Assembly: GCA_030639305.1 (NCBI GenBank)
Contig: DAOWCY010000003.1
Span: 47,776 to 111,775, forward strand
Direction: 5' to 3'
Length of the DNA: 64,000 nucleotides
Source: JAGLQA01 sp023135565
GTDB taxonomy: Bacteria > Acidobacteriota > Aminicenantia > UBA2199
Numbering within the stretch: position 1 is the stretch's first letter; each line of letters begins with the position of its first letter. Under the pieces are notes generated by a model. It was not told where the DNA came from and did no database searches. It saw only the letters and a program-made list of their open reading frames with translations. Positions 34,601 to 42,951 of this stretch are shown in pieces. Position numbers and translations under genes: made by a program.

Positions 34601-34841
34601 GGAAGTGTATATCGAACCCACCCAGGAAAGCGACGAAGAAGCCGGTCTCAGCGACAGGATCAAGATTCCCGCCCTGGCTATCGAAAAGAGGAAAAAAAGC
34701 TTTGCGGAGGTAGATTTGAGTCTCCCTGTGGCAGAGGCGAAACTCGAAGCGCGCAGATGTATGCGCTGTGACCTGGAGTTCACCGCTTACCGGGAGGAAA
34801 AGGAAGAGAAATCCAATGAAACAGGAGAAAAGTCAGCATGA
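31665..34841 (+). CDS. NuoF/HydB-GltD fusion, Stn-like bifurcating transhydrogenase flavoprotein
   Basis: 1058 aa. Residues 1-120: thioredoxin-like ferredoxin (C31, C36, C68, C72). About 130-540: NuoF/HydB with GLRGRGGAGFPTARKWE, FVCGEETALIKSIEG, [4Fe-4S] ESCGKCYSCRKGT and STMCGLGQTA, binding FMN and NAD(H). About 545-640: Cys-rich segment (PCQDACPLGTEAWRY, VCARVCSHPCESRCRAG). About 650-980: GltD/NfnB-like FAD and NADP(H) domain with VIGAGPAGLSTAHYL and IIGGGDSAVDAARV. Known architecture: HydB fused to an NfnB-like module is the B subunit of the Sporomusa-type Nfn (StnABC), which couples NADH, NADPH and ferredoxin. AGGAGG precedes ATG 31665, and the gene overlaps the next by 4 nt. The [FeFe]-hydrogenase subunit is absent, so H2 metabolism is not implied. 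Confidence 0.9.
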   Translation: MARLSSLTDLNELFDRIRDDVDKAKPRIVICAGTACQASGANDIIRVAKKYILQNQLLDTIGLRITGCHGFCEMGPFILSEPQRAFYHKVSIDNISRIIDAVIADDYVEDLLYTDPKTNIKYYSQDEIPFFKKQQRTIFSLNQEIDPIRIYDYINKGGYRALEKTLSGFSPAQVVGEVKASGLRGRGGAGFPTARKWEMLAREPGENGKYIVCNADEGDPGAYMDRSLLEGNPHSVIEGMTIGAYGTGAHNGVVYVRNEYPLAIKHLIIAIRQATDLGLLGKNILGSGFSFDIKIVKGAGAFVCGEETALIKSIEGKIGEPRQRPPYPVKKGIDNKPTVINNVETWANVPIIINLGAAEYAKVGTPGNSGTKIFSLVGKIKNTGLIEVPMGITIKDIVYDIGGGSPGQAKIKAVQTGGPSGGCIPVDKFDLPIDYDSLAKAGSIMGSGGMIVMDENTCMVDVAKYFMNFLKDESCGKCYSCRKGTQRMYELLDDISAGRGTFEKLSLLEELAYVVKDSTMCGLGQTAANPVLSTLQYFRDEYIEHIKNKTCPAGVCKDLVGAPCQDACPLGTEAWRYTAYIARGEYEEAYRVIREANPFPSVCARVCSHPCESRCRAGTTGGQAIAIRALKRFITDRVDPAVYKPMRVVKSGKEISPVAVIGAGPAGLSTAHYLSLKGYKVTVFEKAAVPGGMLTLCIPEYRMPRDVLQKEIDALIDENITLKCGTALGSDFTIDSLFEDGFKAVFLALGAHKSRPLNIEGEKVEGVFPAVDFLKAFNLKGEKLAKGHVGIIGGGDSAVDAARVSLRQKGVESVTIFYRRTRPEMPALPEEVDAALEEGVQLKTLVSPVRILSQQDRLSAVEFIDNKQGEIDAGGRRRPEPVPGSEKTVPLDTLVVTIGDVPDIYNILTMGIDVVDWGTIKTDKDTLMTTRPGVFAGGDVVTGPNTVVEAIAAGKKAAFMIDRHLSGEALEIIPQVKLPEVYIEPTQESDEEAGLSDRIKIPALAIEKRKKSFAEVDLSLPVAEAKLEARRCMRCDLEFTAYREEKEEKSNETGEKSA

Positions 34842-35566
34842 TAAATTTAACAATTAATGGCTTACCGTTAAATGTAGAAGAAGGAACCACACTGCTTGAA
34901 GCGGCAAAATTCCTGGGCTTTCCCATCCCGACGCTGTGCCATATGGAAGGTCTTTCACCTTATGGCGCATGCCGGCTCTGCCTGGTGGAAATCGGCAGCG
35001 GCGCCAAAACCAAACTGGTTTCCTCATGCACCTACCCGGCTGAGGAAGGACTCAAAGTGCGAACCGCATCGGCAAGAGTGATTAGGGCGCGAAAAATGAT
35101 CCTGGAACTGCTGCTGGCATCCTCTCCGCAGTCGAAGGTCATCCAGGACCTGGCAGCGAAACATGACATTCGCCAACAGCGTTTCAAGCAGGAGTATGAA
35201 GACTGTATTCTTTGCGGTTTGTGTGTCAGGGTGTGCCGGGAACAGATGATGGCCAAAGCCATCGGCTTTCACGGCAGGGGCGAGAACAGGAAGTTGGGCA
35301 CCCCATTCGGTGTCAAATCCGACGTCTGCCGTTTATGCGGCGGCTGCATGTACGTTTGCCCCGCCTGTCAACTCAGATGCACCTATACCGAACCGGAGAA
35401 AGCGATCTGCGGCGGCTGCGCCAATCTAAGCCCGCCCTGCGTGGAAAAGGAACCCTTCGATGACATGATGTGCTATATGGACCCCTGCGTCGCTTGTGAA
35501 ATAGAGACAGAAGATAAACAAAAGAAAATAGAAAGGAGGCAAATAAATGACGTATTCAAGAATTAA
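34838..35566 (+). CDS. Iron-sulfur subunit (StnA/HydA N-terminus-like)
   Basis: A 242-aa electron-transfer subunit. The N-terminal [2Fe-2S] ferredoxin fold spans about 1-80 (TLCHMEGLSPYGACRLCLVE, then SSCTYP). A Cys-rich NuoG-type segment follows (DCILCGLCVRVCRE, CRLCGGCMYVCPACQLRC, GGCANLSPPC, DPCVACE), giving several [4Fe-4S] sites. There is no H-cluster domain. The length and order match the A subunit of Stn-type transhydrogenases rather than a hydrogenase. ATG overlaps the fusion gene stop (ATGA). Its own end overlaps the following GltB-like gene by 20 nt. It should reduce or oxidise ferredoxin and pass electrons to the flavoprotein. Confidence 0.85.
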   Translation: MINLTINGLPLNVEEGTTLLEAAKFLGFPIPTLCHMEGLSPYGACRLCLVEIGSGAKTKLVSSCTYPAEEGLKVRTASARVIRARKMILELLLASSPQSKVIQDLAAKHDIRQQRFKQEYEDCILCGLCVRVCREQMMAKAIGFHGRGENRKLGTPFGVKSDVCRLCGGCMYVCPACQLRCTYTEPEKAICGGCANLSPPCVEKEPFDDMMCYMDPCVACEIETEDKQKKIERRQINDVFKN

Positions 35567-37130
35567 TTCATCTGCAGCAACACTGACAAAAAACAGGACT
35601 GAAGAATCCATCACGCCGTCGTCCGGCATGTGTGTCACCTGTGTAGACGGATGTATCGGAATGTGCGAGATAGGCAAGTCCGCCTATCGCGGTCATGAAG
35701 TGATTTATCCGCAGCCCTTCGGCGTGATTACCACCGCGGCGGAGAAGAAATACCCCGTAGATTATTCGCACTTTAACATTATGGGCACAGCCGTCGGCGC
35801 GCAGGGAATAGAAGCGGACAGCGATAAAGCCATTTTCCCCGCCGTTAACCTGGAAGTGAAATTCGGCCGCGACAACGGGGTCAAGTTTCGTTATCCCTGG
35901 ATTATCCCCGGCATAGGCTCCACCAATATTGCCAAAAATAACTGGGAAGGCCTGGCCATCGGGTCTGCCCTGGCAGGAACCGGCCTGACCATCGGCGAGA
36001 ATGTGGTAGGCATGGATGTGGAAAGTGTGTTTAAAGAGGGCCGGATTGTAGAGACAGTGGATTTGAAACGCAGGATAAAGCTTTACCAGGATCACCAGCG
36101 TGACGGTTACGGCGCCATCATTGTCCAGGCCAATGTGGAGGATACTCGCTTGAGAGTACAAGAGTATGCGATAGATAAACTCGGCGTCGAAATTGTCGAA
36201 CTCAAATGGGGCCAGGGTGCAAAAGACATTGGCGGCGAAGTGAAGATAAAGGATTTGAAAAAAGCCCAACTGCTTTACGAGCGCGGTTACATCGTGTTAC
36301 CCAACCCCACCGAACCGGAGGTTATCAAAGCCTTTGAACGGGGCGCTTTTAAGGAATTTGAACGTCATTCCCGCGTCGGTATGGTGACGGAAGAATCCTT
36401 TGCCCAACGGGTGGAAGAACTGCGCAAAGCCGGGGCAAAATACATTTTCTTAAAAACCGGCGCTTACCGGCCGGCAGACCTGGCCCGGGGCATCGCCTTT
36501 GCCTCTAAGTATGATATCGACCTGCTTACGGTAGACGGCGCCGGAGGCGGCACCGGCATGAGTCCCTGGCGCATGATGAACGAATGGGGCGTACCGCCGG
36601 TGGAACTCCATTCGCTGCTCTATGAATATGCGAAAAAACTGGCCGATAAGGGAAAACATGTACCGGCATTGGCAGTGGCGGGCGGATTCACTTTTGAAGA
36701 TCAAATTTACAAAGGTCTGGCCATGGGTGCTCCTTTTGTAAAGTTGGTCGGTATGGCCCGTGCTCCAATCGCAGCCGCCATGGTGGGTAAAACCATCGGC
36801 CGCGCTATCGAAGAAAACCAACTGCCTGTTTATGTGGAGCGCTTCGGAAACAAAAAAGATGAAATATTCGTCACTGCCGGTGAATTACGGGTAGAATTAG
36901 GTGCTGCTGAATTTGACAAAATTCCTACCGGCGCTATCGGGCTTTATACTTATTATGAAAGGTTGGCCCAGGGTTTGAGGCAGTTGATGTGCGGCAGCCG
37001 GAAGTTTGCTTTAGAGCATATATCGCGTGATGATTTAGCTTCCCTGACCCGTGATGCATCTGCGATCAGCGGCATCAGCTATATCACCGAAGTAGATAAA
37101 GAAGAAACGGAGGAAATCCTGGATTATTAA
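35547..37130 (+). CDS. FMN-binding glutamate synthase-like protein (GltB core)
   Basis: A 527-aa protein. An N-terminal Cys cluster (GMCVTCVDGCIGMCEIGKSA) precedes the glutamate-synthase FMN/Fe-S domain. PGIGSTNIAKNNWEGLAIGS, LKTGAYRPADLARGIAF, TVDGAGGGTGMSPW and VAGGFTFEDQIYKGLAMGAP are barrel and phosphate-binding motifs of GltB-type FMN domains. The glutamine amidotransferase domain is absent, as in archaeal and short bacterial versions. AGGAGG precedes ATG 35547 inside the previous gene. Being last in an operon with a GltD-like fusion, it may make the complex a ferredoxin/NAD(P)H-linked glutamate synthase, or a related reductase. Two intrinsic terminator-like hairpins follow. Confidence 0.88.
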   Translation: MTYSRINSSAATLTKNRTEESITPSSGMCVTCVDGCIGMCEIGKSAYRGHEVIYPQPFGVITTAAEKKYPVDYSHFNIMGTAVGAQGIEADSDKAIFPAVNLEVKFGRDNGVKFRYPWIIPGIGSTNIAKNNWEGLAIGSALAGTGLTIGENVVGMDVESVFKEGRIVETVDLKRRIKLYQDHQRDGYGAIIVQANVEDTRLRVQEYAIDKLGVEIVELKWGQGAKDIGGEVKIKDLKKAQLLYERGYIVLPNPTEPEVIKAFERGAFKEFERHSRVGMVTEESFAQRVEELRKAGAKYIFLKTGAYRPADLARGIAFASKYDIDLLTVDGAGGGTGMSPWRMMNEWGVPPVELHSLLYEYAKKLADKGKHVPALAVAGGFTFEDQIYKGLAMGAPFVKLVGMARAPIAAAMVGKTIGRAIEENQLPVYVERFGNKKDEIFVTAGELRVELGAAEFDKIPTGAIGLYTYYERLAQGLRQLMCGSRKFALEHISRDDLASLTRDASAISGISYITEVDKEETEEILDY

Positions 37131-37199
37131 AAACATTATCTCCTTAAAAAAAGATTGATGATTCCGGTAACCTTCCATAACGATTAAGTCAAGAGCATA

Positions 37200-37235
37200 G
37201 GGGCGAAGTCACATTCGCCCTTATGTTTCTTTTTC
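37200..37235 (+). terminator. Intrinsic terminator after the redox operon
   Basis: GGGCGAA-gtcaca-TTCGCCC (37201-37220) followed by TTATGTTTCTTTTTC. It lies 70 nt after the GltB-like stop. Confidence 0.7.
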
Positions 37236-37301
37236 ACTTTTTCATCGGCAGCTATCTCACCGCCCCGCCGGGAGCGCCGTAAAGGCTGCATCCCGGCATT
37301 A

Positions 37302-37380
37302 TGCCATTACATGGCGGTAATAAACAACATGTTTTACATATTTATAGTTCCCACCATCAGGCGGCTTTTTTTCAAGCTTA
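37302..37380 (+). repeat. Terminator-bearing repeat, copy A
   Basis: TGCCATTACATGGCGGTAAT ... ACATGTTTT ... AGTTCCCACCATCAGGCGGC and TTTTTTTCAAGCTTA. An inverted copy is at 44206-44306. The CC-rich stem and T7 run could terminate plus-strand transcription. Confidence 0.75.
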
Positions 37381-37418
37381 TTCCTGGAAAAATATTATGA
37401 GATTAACGTGCGGAAGAG

Positions 37419-38174
37419 CTAAGAAGTTAAAATGTCGTAATAATCCAATAATAAATGATGAATTGTGATCCCGACATTACTACCTATGCGATTATGCTTC
37501 GTTAAATAACTATATTTAAAACTTGAAATTTCCGGGTATTTAACGTCCTCCAACCTGTAAAACGATAATGTGTCGGTGGTTCTTAATAGATCTTTGTTTA
37601 AATCGATTCTTTCCCTGAGTCGAACAGCAACTTTATCGACCGGTTCGAAGCCATCTTTATGCCGGACTATATCCACTTCGACAAAGGCAATCATACCTGC
37701 CAGGGTGGTTCCTGTTTCCGGGTAATATCGCCTTTTGACAAACCGCATCATTCCTTCTTCTATGTATGCCTTTTGATATCCGGCATATTTATTAAGCCGC
37801 TTACATTCAAAGATAAAACCGGTTCCATCTAAGGTCGAAGCCGATATGTTTTCAAATCTTATATCTACTATACCGGTCCTAACGTCCTGTTTCGATTCCT
37901 CTGAACCGGGCTGAATCGAAAAATTAGTTAACATGAATTTATGCCTGATTTTTTTTAAATAATTATTTACTATATCATTTCTTAGAAAATCCTCTAACTG
38001 GAAATAGGCATTATCACTGCCCTGTACTTCTTTAATAGTGCGATGAATTTCTTTTCTTGAATAGGGTTTTTTTGATTTCTCTTTTTTTATTTGAGAGTAA
38101 CCGTAAACGACTAATTTTAGGGCCTGATTAAAGTAGTAATCTGTCGTTTCAAAAACGCCTGCATCCATTGTCAC
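37419..38174 (-). CDS. PD-(D/E)XK nuclease-like protein paired with the methylase
   Basis: A 251-aa protein. A central D-ExK-like pattern (TGIVDIRFEN then GTGFIFECKRLN, residues ~98-125) plus YIEEGMMRFVKRRYYPETGT resembles restriction-type PD-(D/E)XK nucleases. The overall family is not recognised. The gene begins at GTG 38174 (or ATG 38168), overlapping the methylase stop by 4 nt (GTGA), so the pair is coupled. Absence of other domains suggests that the methylase carries target recognition. It could be the cleavage subunit of a restriction or phage-defence pair. A non-catalytic role is possible because the motif is only moderately convincing. Confidence 0.6.
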   Translation of the reverse strand: MTMDAGVFETTDYYFNQALKLVVYGYSQIKKEKSKKPYSRKEIHRTIKEVQGSDNAYFQLEDFLRNDIVNNYLKKIRHKFMLTNFSIQPGSEESKQDVRTGIVDIRFENISASTLDGTGFIFECKRLNKYAGYQKAYIEEGMMRFVKRRYYPETGTTLAGMIAFVEVDIVRHKDGFEPVDKVAVRLRERIDLNKDLLRTTDTLSFYRLEDVKYPEISSFKYSYLTKHNRIGSNVGITIHHLLLDYYDILTS

Positions 38175-41100
38175 GCGATCTCTCTTCTTCTCCTGCTCTC
38201 TGCTTTTACTAAGCTGTCTATAAATTCACTTAAGTCTGCAAAGGCAGCGGCTTTGTGCCAATATTTTTTCCGGTTCGGCTTTATTACATAGAACGAACTT
38301 TTGTTAAAACCTCGTATGTCCTGTTGGATATATAGGTCTTTACTTAAATTATATATCCCCAAATCCCCAATTGTATTAATCATCTCAATTTCATCTTTGC
38401 TATTTTTGAAAGATACCTGTCCGTCAACATTTCGCTTCCCGCTTACATTGAAGTGGAACCCGGTAAACCCGGGTGTCACATGAATGTCAACAAAGAAGTA
38501 TTTATGCTCAGCGGCAAACCTAACACTAAAATGATCGATAAATACCTGCGCATATCGAGTCAAATACTCCCTGTCGGCCCGGCTCCCGGGAGATAAGGGC
38601 CTGAAAATATCCGCATGTTTGCTATTTCTATCCTCCTCCCGTTTTAGAACCGGGAGAGATACTTCAATAGCATAATCTACCAGTGACAGTTCTTGCTCGC
38701 TAATACCGTAAGCATCGTTTATCGCTGACTTTAATTCTTCCCGGTATTGCCGCAGTTGATTTTTTAGTTGACTGTCTAAGGGATTTCTTTCTAATTTATT
38801 TAGCGCTTCCTGTATCTCGATCGTTAATCTGCCGATACTTTCTTCCCGGGCAATAGGAAAAGAAAAAAACTCCTCGAAATCGGCTCTTGTTCTACCGATG
38901 CCCAGGGAAGATCCGGTACACAAAATGAAATAAGTAAATAACCTGGAGTTGATTAATCCTGCCATATTCTTTAAAATAGTTTCAACTGCCGGAGTGTAAC
39001 CGGTTTCTTTCCCAGGCTTGACAGAACATACTGTGGATGTAAAAACTATATTATCATTTGAAAAAGCAGAAACACCTTTAAAATCGTCATCAGCCAATAA
39101 ACCTTTCTTAAAAAGCAATTTCTTGCCCGTAAAGAAATAATTATCAGGTAAAGAACCGACCTTCATGTCCTCGTAGATCCGGTTCCGCTTTTCTGAAGCC
39201 AGCTCCCCGGCTTTTTTCTCCCAGGTTTTAGATGGAGAAATTTTAAATTGCTGGAAATCTTTGCCGGAATTAACTTCTAAGAAATCCCAATTTCTTATGT
39301 TCTCCGTGTTTTTTCTTTTTTCCGGGGAAATAGAATTGTCTATGGGCTTTAAACCGCCATGGTAAGCAAGTTTATATTTTTTCATTAATTTTTTAATAGC
39401 CGGGAATTCCTCCTTAAGACGTTTTATAAAATAAAAATCAAGGATATTCCCGTGTACCAATATTTTCCACAGCCAATCGTATCCGCCTTTAGATTCCATA
39501 AAATATTTTTGTTTTATTCTTTTAAAATCGGGTTTTTCTATAACGATCGTTTTGAAATAATTAAAAAAACGGTTGGGCCTGACTGTAATATGTCTAACCA
39601 TATTTCTCGATGTGTCGTCATTTTTTCCTGCCGGATGAAAAAAGACTATAACAGCGGATTGGTCGGCTGCTTCAAAAATTTTATTCCCTCCGACTATCTT
39701 ATTATTAACCGATGAGAGTTCAAATACCTGGGTTACATGAAACTTGTTAAGAAAATAATTACGCCAACTTTTCATAGGGCCGGATGTGTTGTAGATATTT
39801 TTACCGGTAACGATAAACACACATTTCGTGTCTTTAGCGGGTTTTATAAAGTCGCTCACCCGGATCATGAAAGCCTGCGAAATTTCCTTTTTCAAAATTG
39901 TCAGCTCGATATGCTCCCGCGGGTTTTCTGTCTTCTCTATCTCGTTCCTGTTTTTTATATATTCATAGTACCGGGAGGTTTTCACGACTCCCCAGGGAGG
40001 ATTACCTATAATAAAATCAAGATCGATTTCCTTTTTAAATTTTGTATTAAACGCATGTTCTTCATTAAAAAAATCCGCTTCTTTACCGGCGAATAAATTC
40101 TTGTTTCTTAACTGCTCAAAACGGAAATTTTTAATTTCCTTTGGGGTTTTATAATCGAGAAGAGTAATATAAAGTGAGAAAATAGTAATTTCAATCGCTT
40201 CTTCATCTATATCTATCCCGAAAATATTTTCACGAACCAATTGCCACAACCTGTCATCAGGGACAATTAACCTGTTATCCGGCCCTTTTCTCGGATTTAC
40301 CAGCATCTCTTTTTCGATAATTTTCCTCAAAGTCTCCACCAAAAAAATGCCGGAGCCGCAAGCAGGATCCAACACCCGGCAAGAAGCTTCTTCCTGCTCA
40401 TCGAGATAAGGGGTAACTGTTTGCGCTAAGATATAATCTACTAAAAAAGGGGGAGTGTAATATGCTTTGATCTCTTCCTGTCTCGATCCGGAAAATTCTC
40501 TAAGTTTTATATTTTTCCCCCTGACTTTTCTCGACTCTCCCAGGAAGTTTTCATATATATTGCTTATCAACTCCACAGGGATAACCTCGAAATCATAGAA
40601 TCTGAAAAGCGATTTTTGAACAGTATAACTATTAAACCCATCCCCCTTCTCATCGAAGAAGGAAGAACAGGAAAACAAATAATATATTACATCCAGGTGT
40701 TTTTGAGTAACCGTGCTTTCTTCATCGTAAATAATTGCATTATTATCGTCTTTATCAATTAATGGAAACAGGTCTCCGTTAAATTTATTCATTATATTAC
40801 TGAAAAATTCATATAACCTGTTTTTGTCCTTCAATAGGTGCTCAAAACTTTCCTGTCGTGTTTTCTTATCCTCCCCCCGGATATACCGGTCATCTTCAAA
40901 ACTAACTTTTCTATCTATTAGATATCGGATAAAGAGTGATCTCCCTATTAACCTGTTTGCGGTTTTAGCAGACAATCCTCCTTCATCTTTTGCAATTAAT
41001 ATTCTCCTGGCATCAGTGAGATTTCTTAATAAAAATTTGTCTACTTTAGGTGTATTTTGAAAATATTTTTTATATAATTTCTGCCAGGTTTTTCCTATAG

Positions 41101-41518
41101 CCAAATTTGTAACCGAGAGGTCCTCTAAATCGGGTTCGATTCTTTTCAGCCACTCTCTTTCGCCATCAAAAGCATAACCGTGATAAATATCTAAAGAAAG
41201 TTCATCATCACGAGTTATGATGACAACCGGCGCCTGACCGAAACTGAAAGTCCAACCTGGAATTTCTTTTTCAATTGCCCTGGTCGGGTTATTAAAAAAC
41301 AGGATAAAAGGATTATTCAGCGGTTCCGGGTGTTCTCTGTTACCCGGTTCTTTCCCGTGAAAAAGGCAAAAGAAAGCATAGGGTTTTATGATATCCCGCA
41401 AAACACGACTGAGCCGATATGGGAACTTGTGAAACCATACCTCAGCTTCATCGTGATAGAAAAGACCATTTTCGCGGCTATATCCAAGCTTTCTGAATAA
41501 CTCGTCTACTCTTTTCAC
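38171..41518 (-). CDS. Eco57I/BREX-type N6-adenine DNA methyltransferase
   Basis: A 1115-aa class I methyltransferase with long flanks. Motif I is DPACGSGIFLVETLRKI (near residue 385) and motif IV is DFIIGNPPWG (near 510), the adenine-N6 type. The N-terminal ~330 residues (helical, PNPTRAIEKE-like) may be a nuclease-like or regulatory region. The C-terminal half contains a TaqI-like target-recognition segment (SSLGIGRTRADFEEFFSFPI) and a helical end (KLERNPLDSQLKNQLRQY). GTG 41518 follows AGAGG by 8 nt, and a good promoter is at 41566-41594. It is encoded with a PD-(D/E)XK partner, suggesting a two-gene restriction-modification or modification-based defence system. Confidence 0.88.
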   Translation of the reverse strand: MKRVDELFRKLGYSRENGLFYHDEAEVWFHKFPYRLSRVLRDIIKPYAFFCLFHGKEPGNREHPEPLNNPFILFFNNPTRAIEKEIPGWTFSFGQAPVVIITRDDELSLDIYHGYAFDGEREWLKRIEPDLEDLSVTNLAIGKTWQKLYKKYFQNTPKVDKFLLRNLTDARRILIAKDEGGLSAKTANRLIGRSLFIRYLIDRKVSFEDDRYIRGEDKKTRQESFEHLLKDKNRLYEFFSNIMNKFNGDLFPLIDKDDNNAIIYDEESTVTQKHLDVIYYLFSCSSFFDEKGDGFNSYTVQKSLFRFYDFEVIPVELISNIYENFLGESRKVRGKNIKLREFSGSRQEEIKAYYTPPFLVDYILAQTVTPYLDEQEEASCRVLDPACGSGIFLVETLRKIIEKEMLVNPRKGPDNRLIVPDDRLWQLVRENIFGIDIDEEAIEITIFSLYITLLDYKTPKEIKNFRFEQLRNKNLFAGKEADFFNEEHAFNTKFKKEIDLDFIIGNPPWGVVKTSRYYEYIKNRNEIEKTENPREHIELTILKKEISQAFMIRVSDFIKPAKDTKCVFIVTGKNIYNTSGPMKSWRNYFLNKFHVTQVFELSSVNNKIVGGNKIFEAADQSAVIVFFHPAGKNDDTSRNMVRHITVRPNRFFNYFKTIVIEKPDFKRIKQKYFMESKGGYDWLWKILVHGNILDFYFIKRLKEEFPAIKKLMKKYKLAYHGGLKPIDNSISPEKRKNTENIRNWDFLEVNSGKDFQQFKISPSKTWEKKAGELASEKRNRIYEDMKVGSLPDNYFFTGKKLLFKKGLLADDDFKGVSAFSNDNIVFTSTVCSVKPGKETGYTPAVETILKNMAGLINSRLFTYFILCTGSSLGIGRTRADFEEFFSFPIAREESIGRLTIEIQEALNKLERNPLDSQLKNQLRQYREELKSAINDAYGISEQELSLVDYAIEVSLPVLKREEDRNSKHADIFRPLSPGSRADREYLTRYAQVFIDHFSVRFAAEHKYFFVDIHVTPGFTGFHFNVSGKRNVDGQVSFKNSKDEIEMINTIGDLGIYNLSKDLYIQQDIRGFNKSSFYVIKPNRKKYWHKAAAFADLSEFIDSLVKAESRRRREIA

Positions 41519-41565
41519 GTTCGCTACCTCTGTACTTCATATGCGTATTTCAATTTACTTTTTAT

Positions 41566-41594
41566 GTTATATAGGAAAATCGAATAAAATTCAA
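41566..41594 (-). promoter_or_regulatory. Sigma70 promoter of the methylase gene
   Basis: On the minus strand TTGAAT (41594-41589), a 17-nt spacer, TATAAC (41571-41566). Confidence 0.75.
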
Positions 41595-41693
41595 GTGAGT
41601 TTGAGCTTTTTTAGAATTTCTTCTCAATTATTGACCCGGCATTTTCTAAACCTATACGCAGGAAATTTTCCCGGGATTTAAGTTAAGCAAAAA

Positions 41694-42950
41694 TTATTTT
41701 TTGAAAAAAACACAGTCCGTGATCTCCGCCTCGCCCCGGGCACAGTCGTCGGCAAAAGTCTCGCAGGTAGGCGCACCGCAGAGACTGCAATCTTTGCCGG
41801 AGAGCTTGGCAAAAATACGTTCCTTTTTTTTCATCCGTTTGATAGATTCGCCGATGTCGATCTCGGAGTCCCTGGTGGTGCGGGGCAGTACCGGTTCTTC
41901 ATGAAAATAGAATCCCCGGCGGTACTTCTCGATGACTTTCTCTTCGGCTATATTGGGCGGCCGGCCGTACTTCTCCTGCATCTGGATGGAATTATGACGC
42001 GCTACATAAGGATCTCTAACACAAAAAACACCGTTGGTGCAGCCATGCAGACAGGCCATGGCTTCGATAAAATCCACATAGTGGAGTTTGTTGCTCTCGA
42101 TATCGTTAAGGATGCGTTTAACATGGTCGATCCCGGCCACGGAAAGAGCCCTATCGTATCCCACATTCTGGGAGAAGTGCCCCAACATACCCCAGGCTTT
42201 GGGGTAATAGAACTTGTCGAGGTCGGCGATCTTGCCACCCTGCTGGATTTTAATCACTTCGGGCAAAATGAGATTGTATATATCTTTAACGGGAATGGCG
42301 CCGTCGATCCACGATCTTTTCTTTTCAGCAGGCTGTTTAATGGATACGATTTTGGCCGGGCAGGGGGTGATATAAATCACGCCGATTTCGTCTTCCTTGA
42401 GACCGAGTTTTTTGGCATAATGGAGCCTGGCTTCCCGGGCGGTTATCTCACGGGGCACATCCAACGGGTCTAAGTGGGGCACTAAGCTAGGGTAAAGCAC
42501 CTGGATGAGACGCACCACTGTGGGACAAAAAGAACTGATTATAGGGCGAATCTGGGGGTGCTGCTCTAAGTGGTAGCGCAGCGCAATTCCCTCTTCGTCG
42601 CATACTTTTGCCACATCGGCAACTTCGTTAAAGCCGATATTTTTCAGCGCCTGCCGCACCACGCCCGGGGGCACCGTTACGCCGAACTGGATATAGAGGA
42701 TATTCGACGGTAAAGCGATATGGAATTTAAAGGATTTCAGGTCTTCCATGGTCTCGCTTACCGGCACGAAAACCTTTTCCGGGCACATATGAATGCATTC
42801 GCCGCAGTCCACGCACAGGTCCTGGAAAAAGGTGACTTTGTTCTCATAAACCCTGATGGCCTTAGTAGGACAGGAGCGCACACATTTTAACCTGCCTTTG
42901 CATCGTTCCTGGACGATCAGGTGAGCATGATAGAAAGTTGAATTATCCAT
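41694..42950 (-). CDS. [FeFe]-hydrogenase-like iron-sulfur protein (non-catalytic/sensory type)
   Basis: A 418-aa protein. Two N-terminal [4Fe-4S] motifs (CKGRLKCVRSCP, CVDCGECIHMCP) precede a domain related to the hydrogenase large subunit. H-cluster loop equivalents are SSFCPTVV (L1), YITPCPAKIVS (L2) and EAMACLHGCTNG (L3), so all four cluster-binding cysteines are present, while other active-site residues differ from TSCCPAW. The C-terminus has a further [4Fe-4S] motif (DCSLCGAPTCETFADDCARG). Such proteins occur beside DRTGG and HATPase genes in hydrogenase loci and are thought to be redox sensors. Its start is one nt after the HATPase gene stop, so it belongs to that operon. Confidence 0.85.
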   Translation of the reverse strand: MDNSTFYHAHLIVQERCKGRLKCVRSCPTKAIRVYENKVTFFQDLCVDCGECIHMCPEKVFVPVSETMEDLKSFKFHIALPSNILYIQFGVTVPPGVVRQALKNIGFNEVADVAKVCDEEGIALRYHLEQHPQIRPIISSFCPTVVRLIQVLYPSLVPHLDPLDVPREITAREARLHYAKKLGLKEDEIGVIYITPCPAKIVSIKQPAEKKRSWIDGAIPVKDIYNLILPEVIKIQQGGKIADLDKFYYPKAWGMLGHFSQNVGYDRALSVAGIDHVKRILNDIESNKLHYVDFIEAMACLHGCTNGVFCVRDPYVARHNSIQMQEKYGRPPNIAEEKVIEKYRRGFYFHEEPVLPRTTRDSEIDIGESIKRMKKKERIFAKLSGKDCSLCGAPTCETFADDCARGEAEITDCVFFKK

Positions 42951-42951
42951 G

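Noticed and set aside
30690..37130. [FeFe]-hydrogenase HydABC operon
   Set aside because: The A-type subunit is only 242 aa and has no H-cluster domain; the B subunit carries a GltD-like fusion, so Stn/Nfn-type transhydrogenase fits better.
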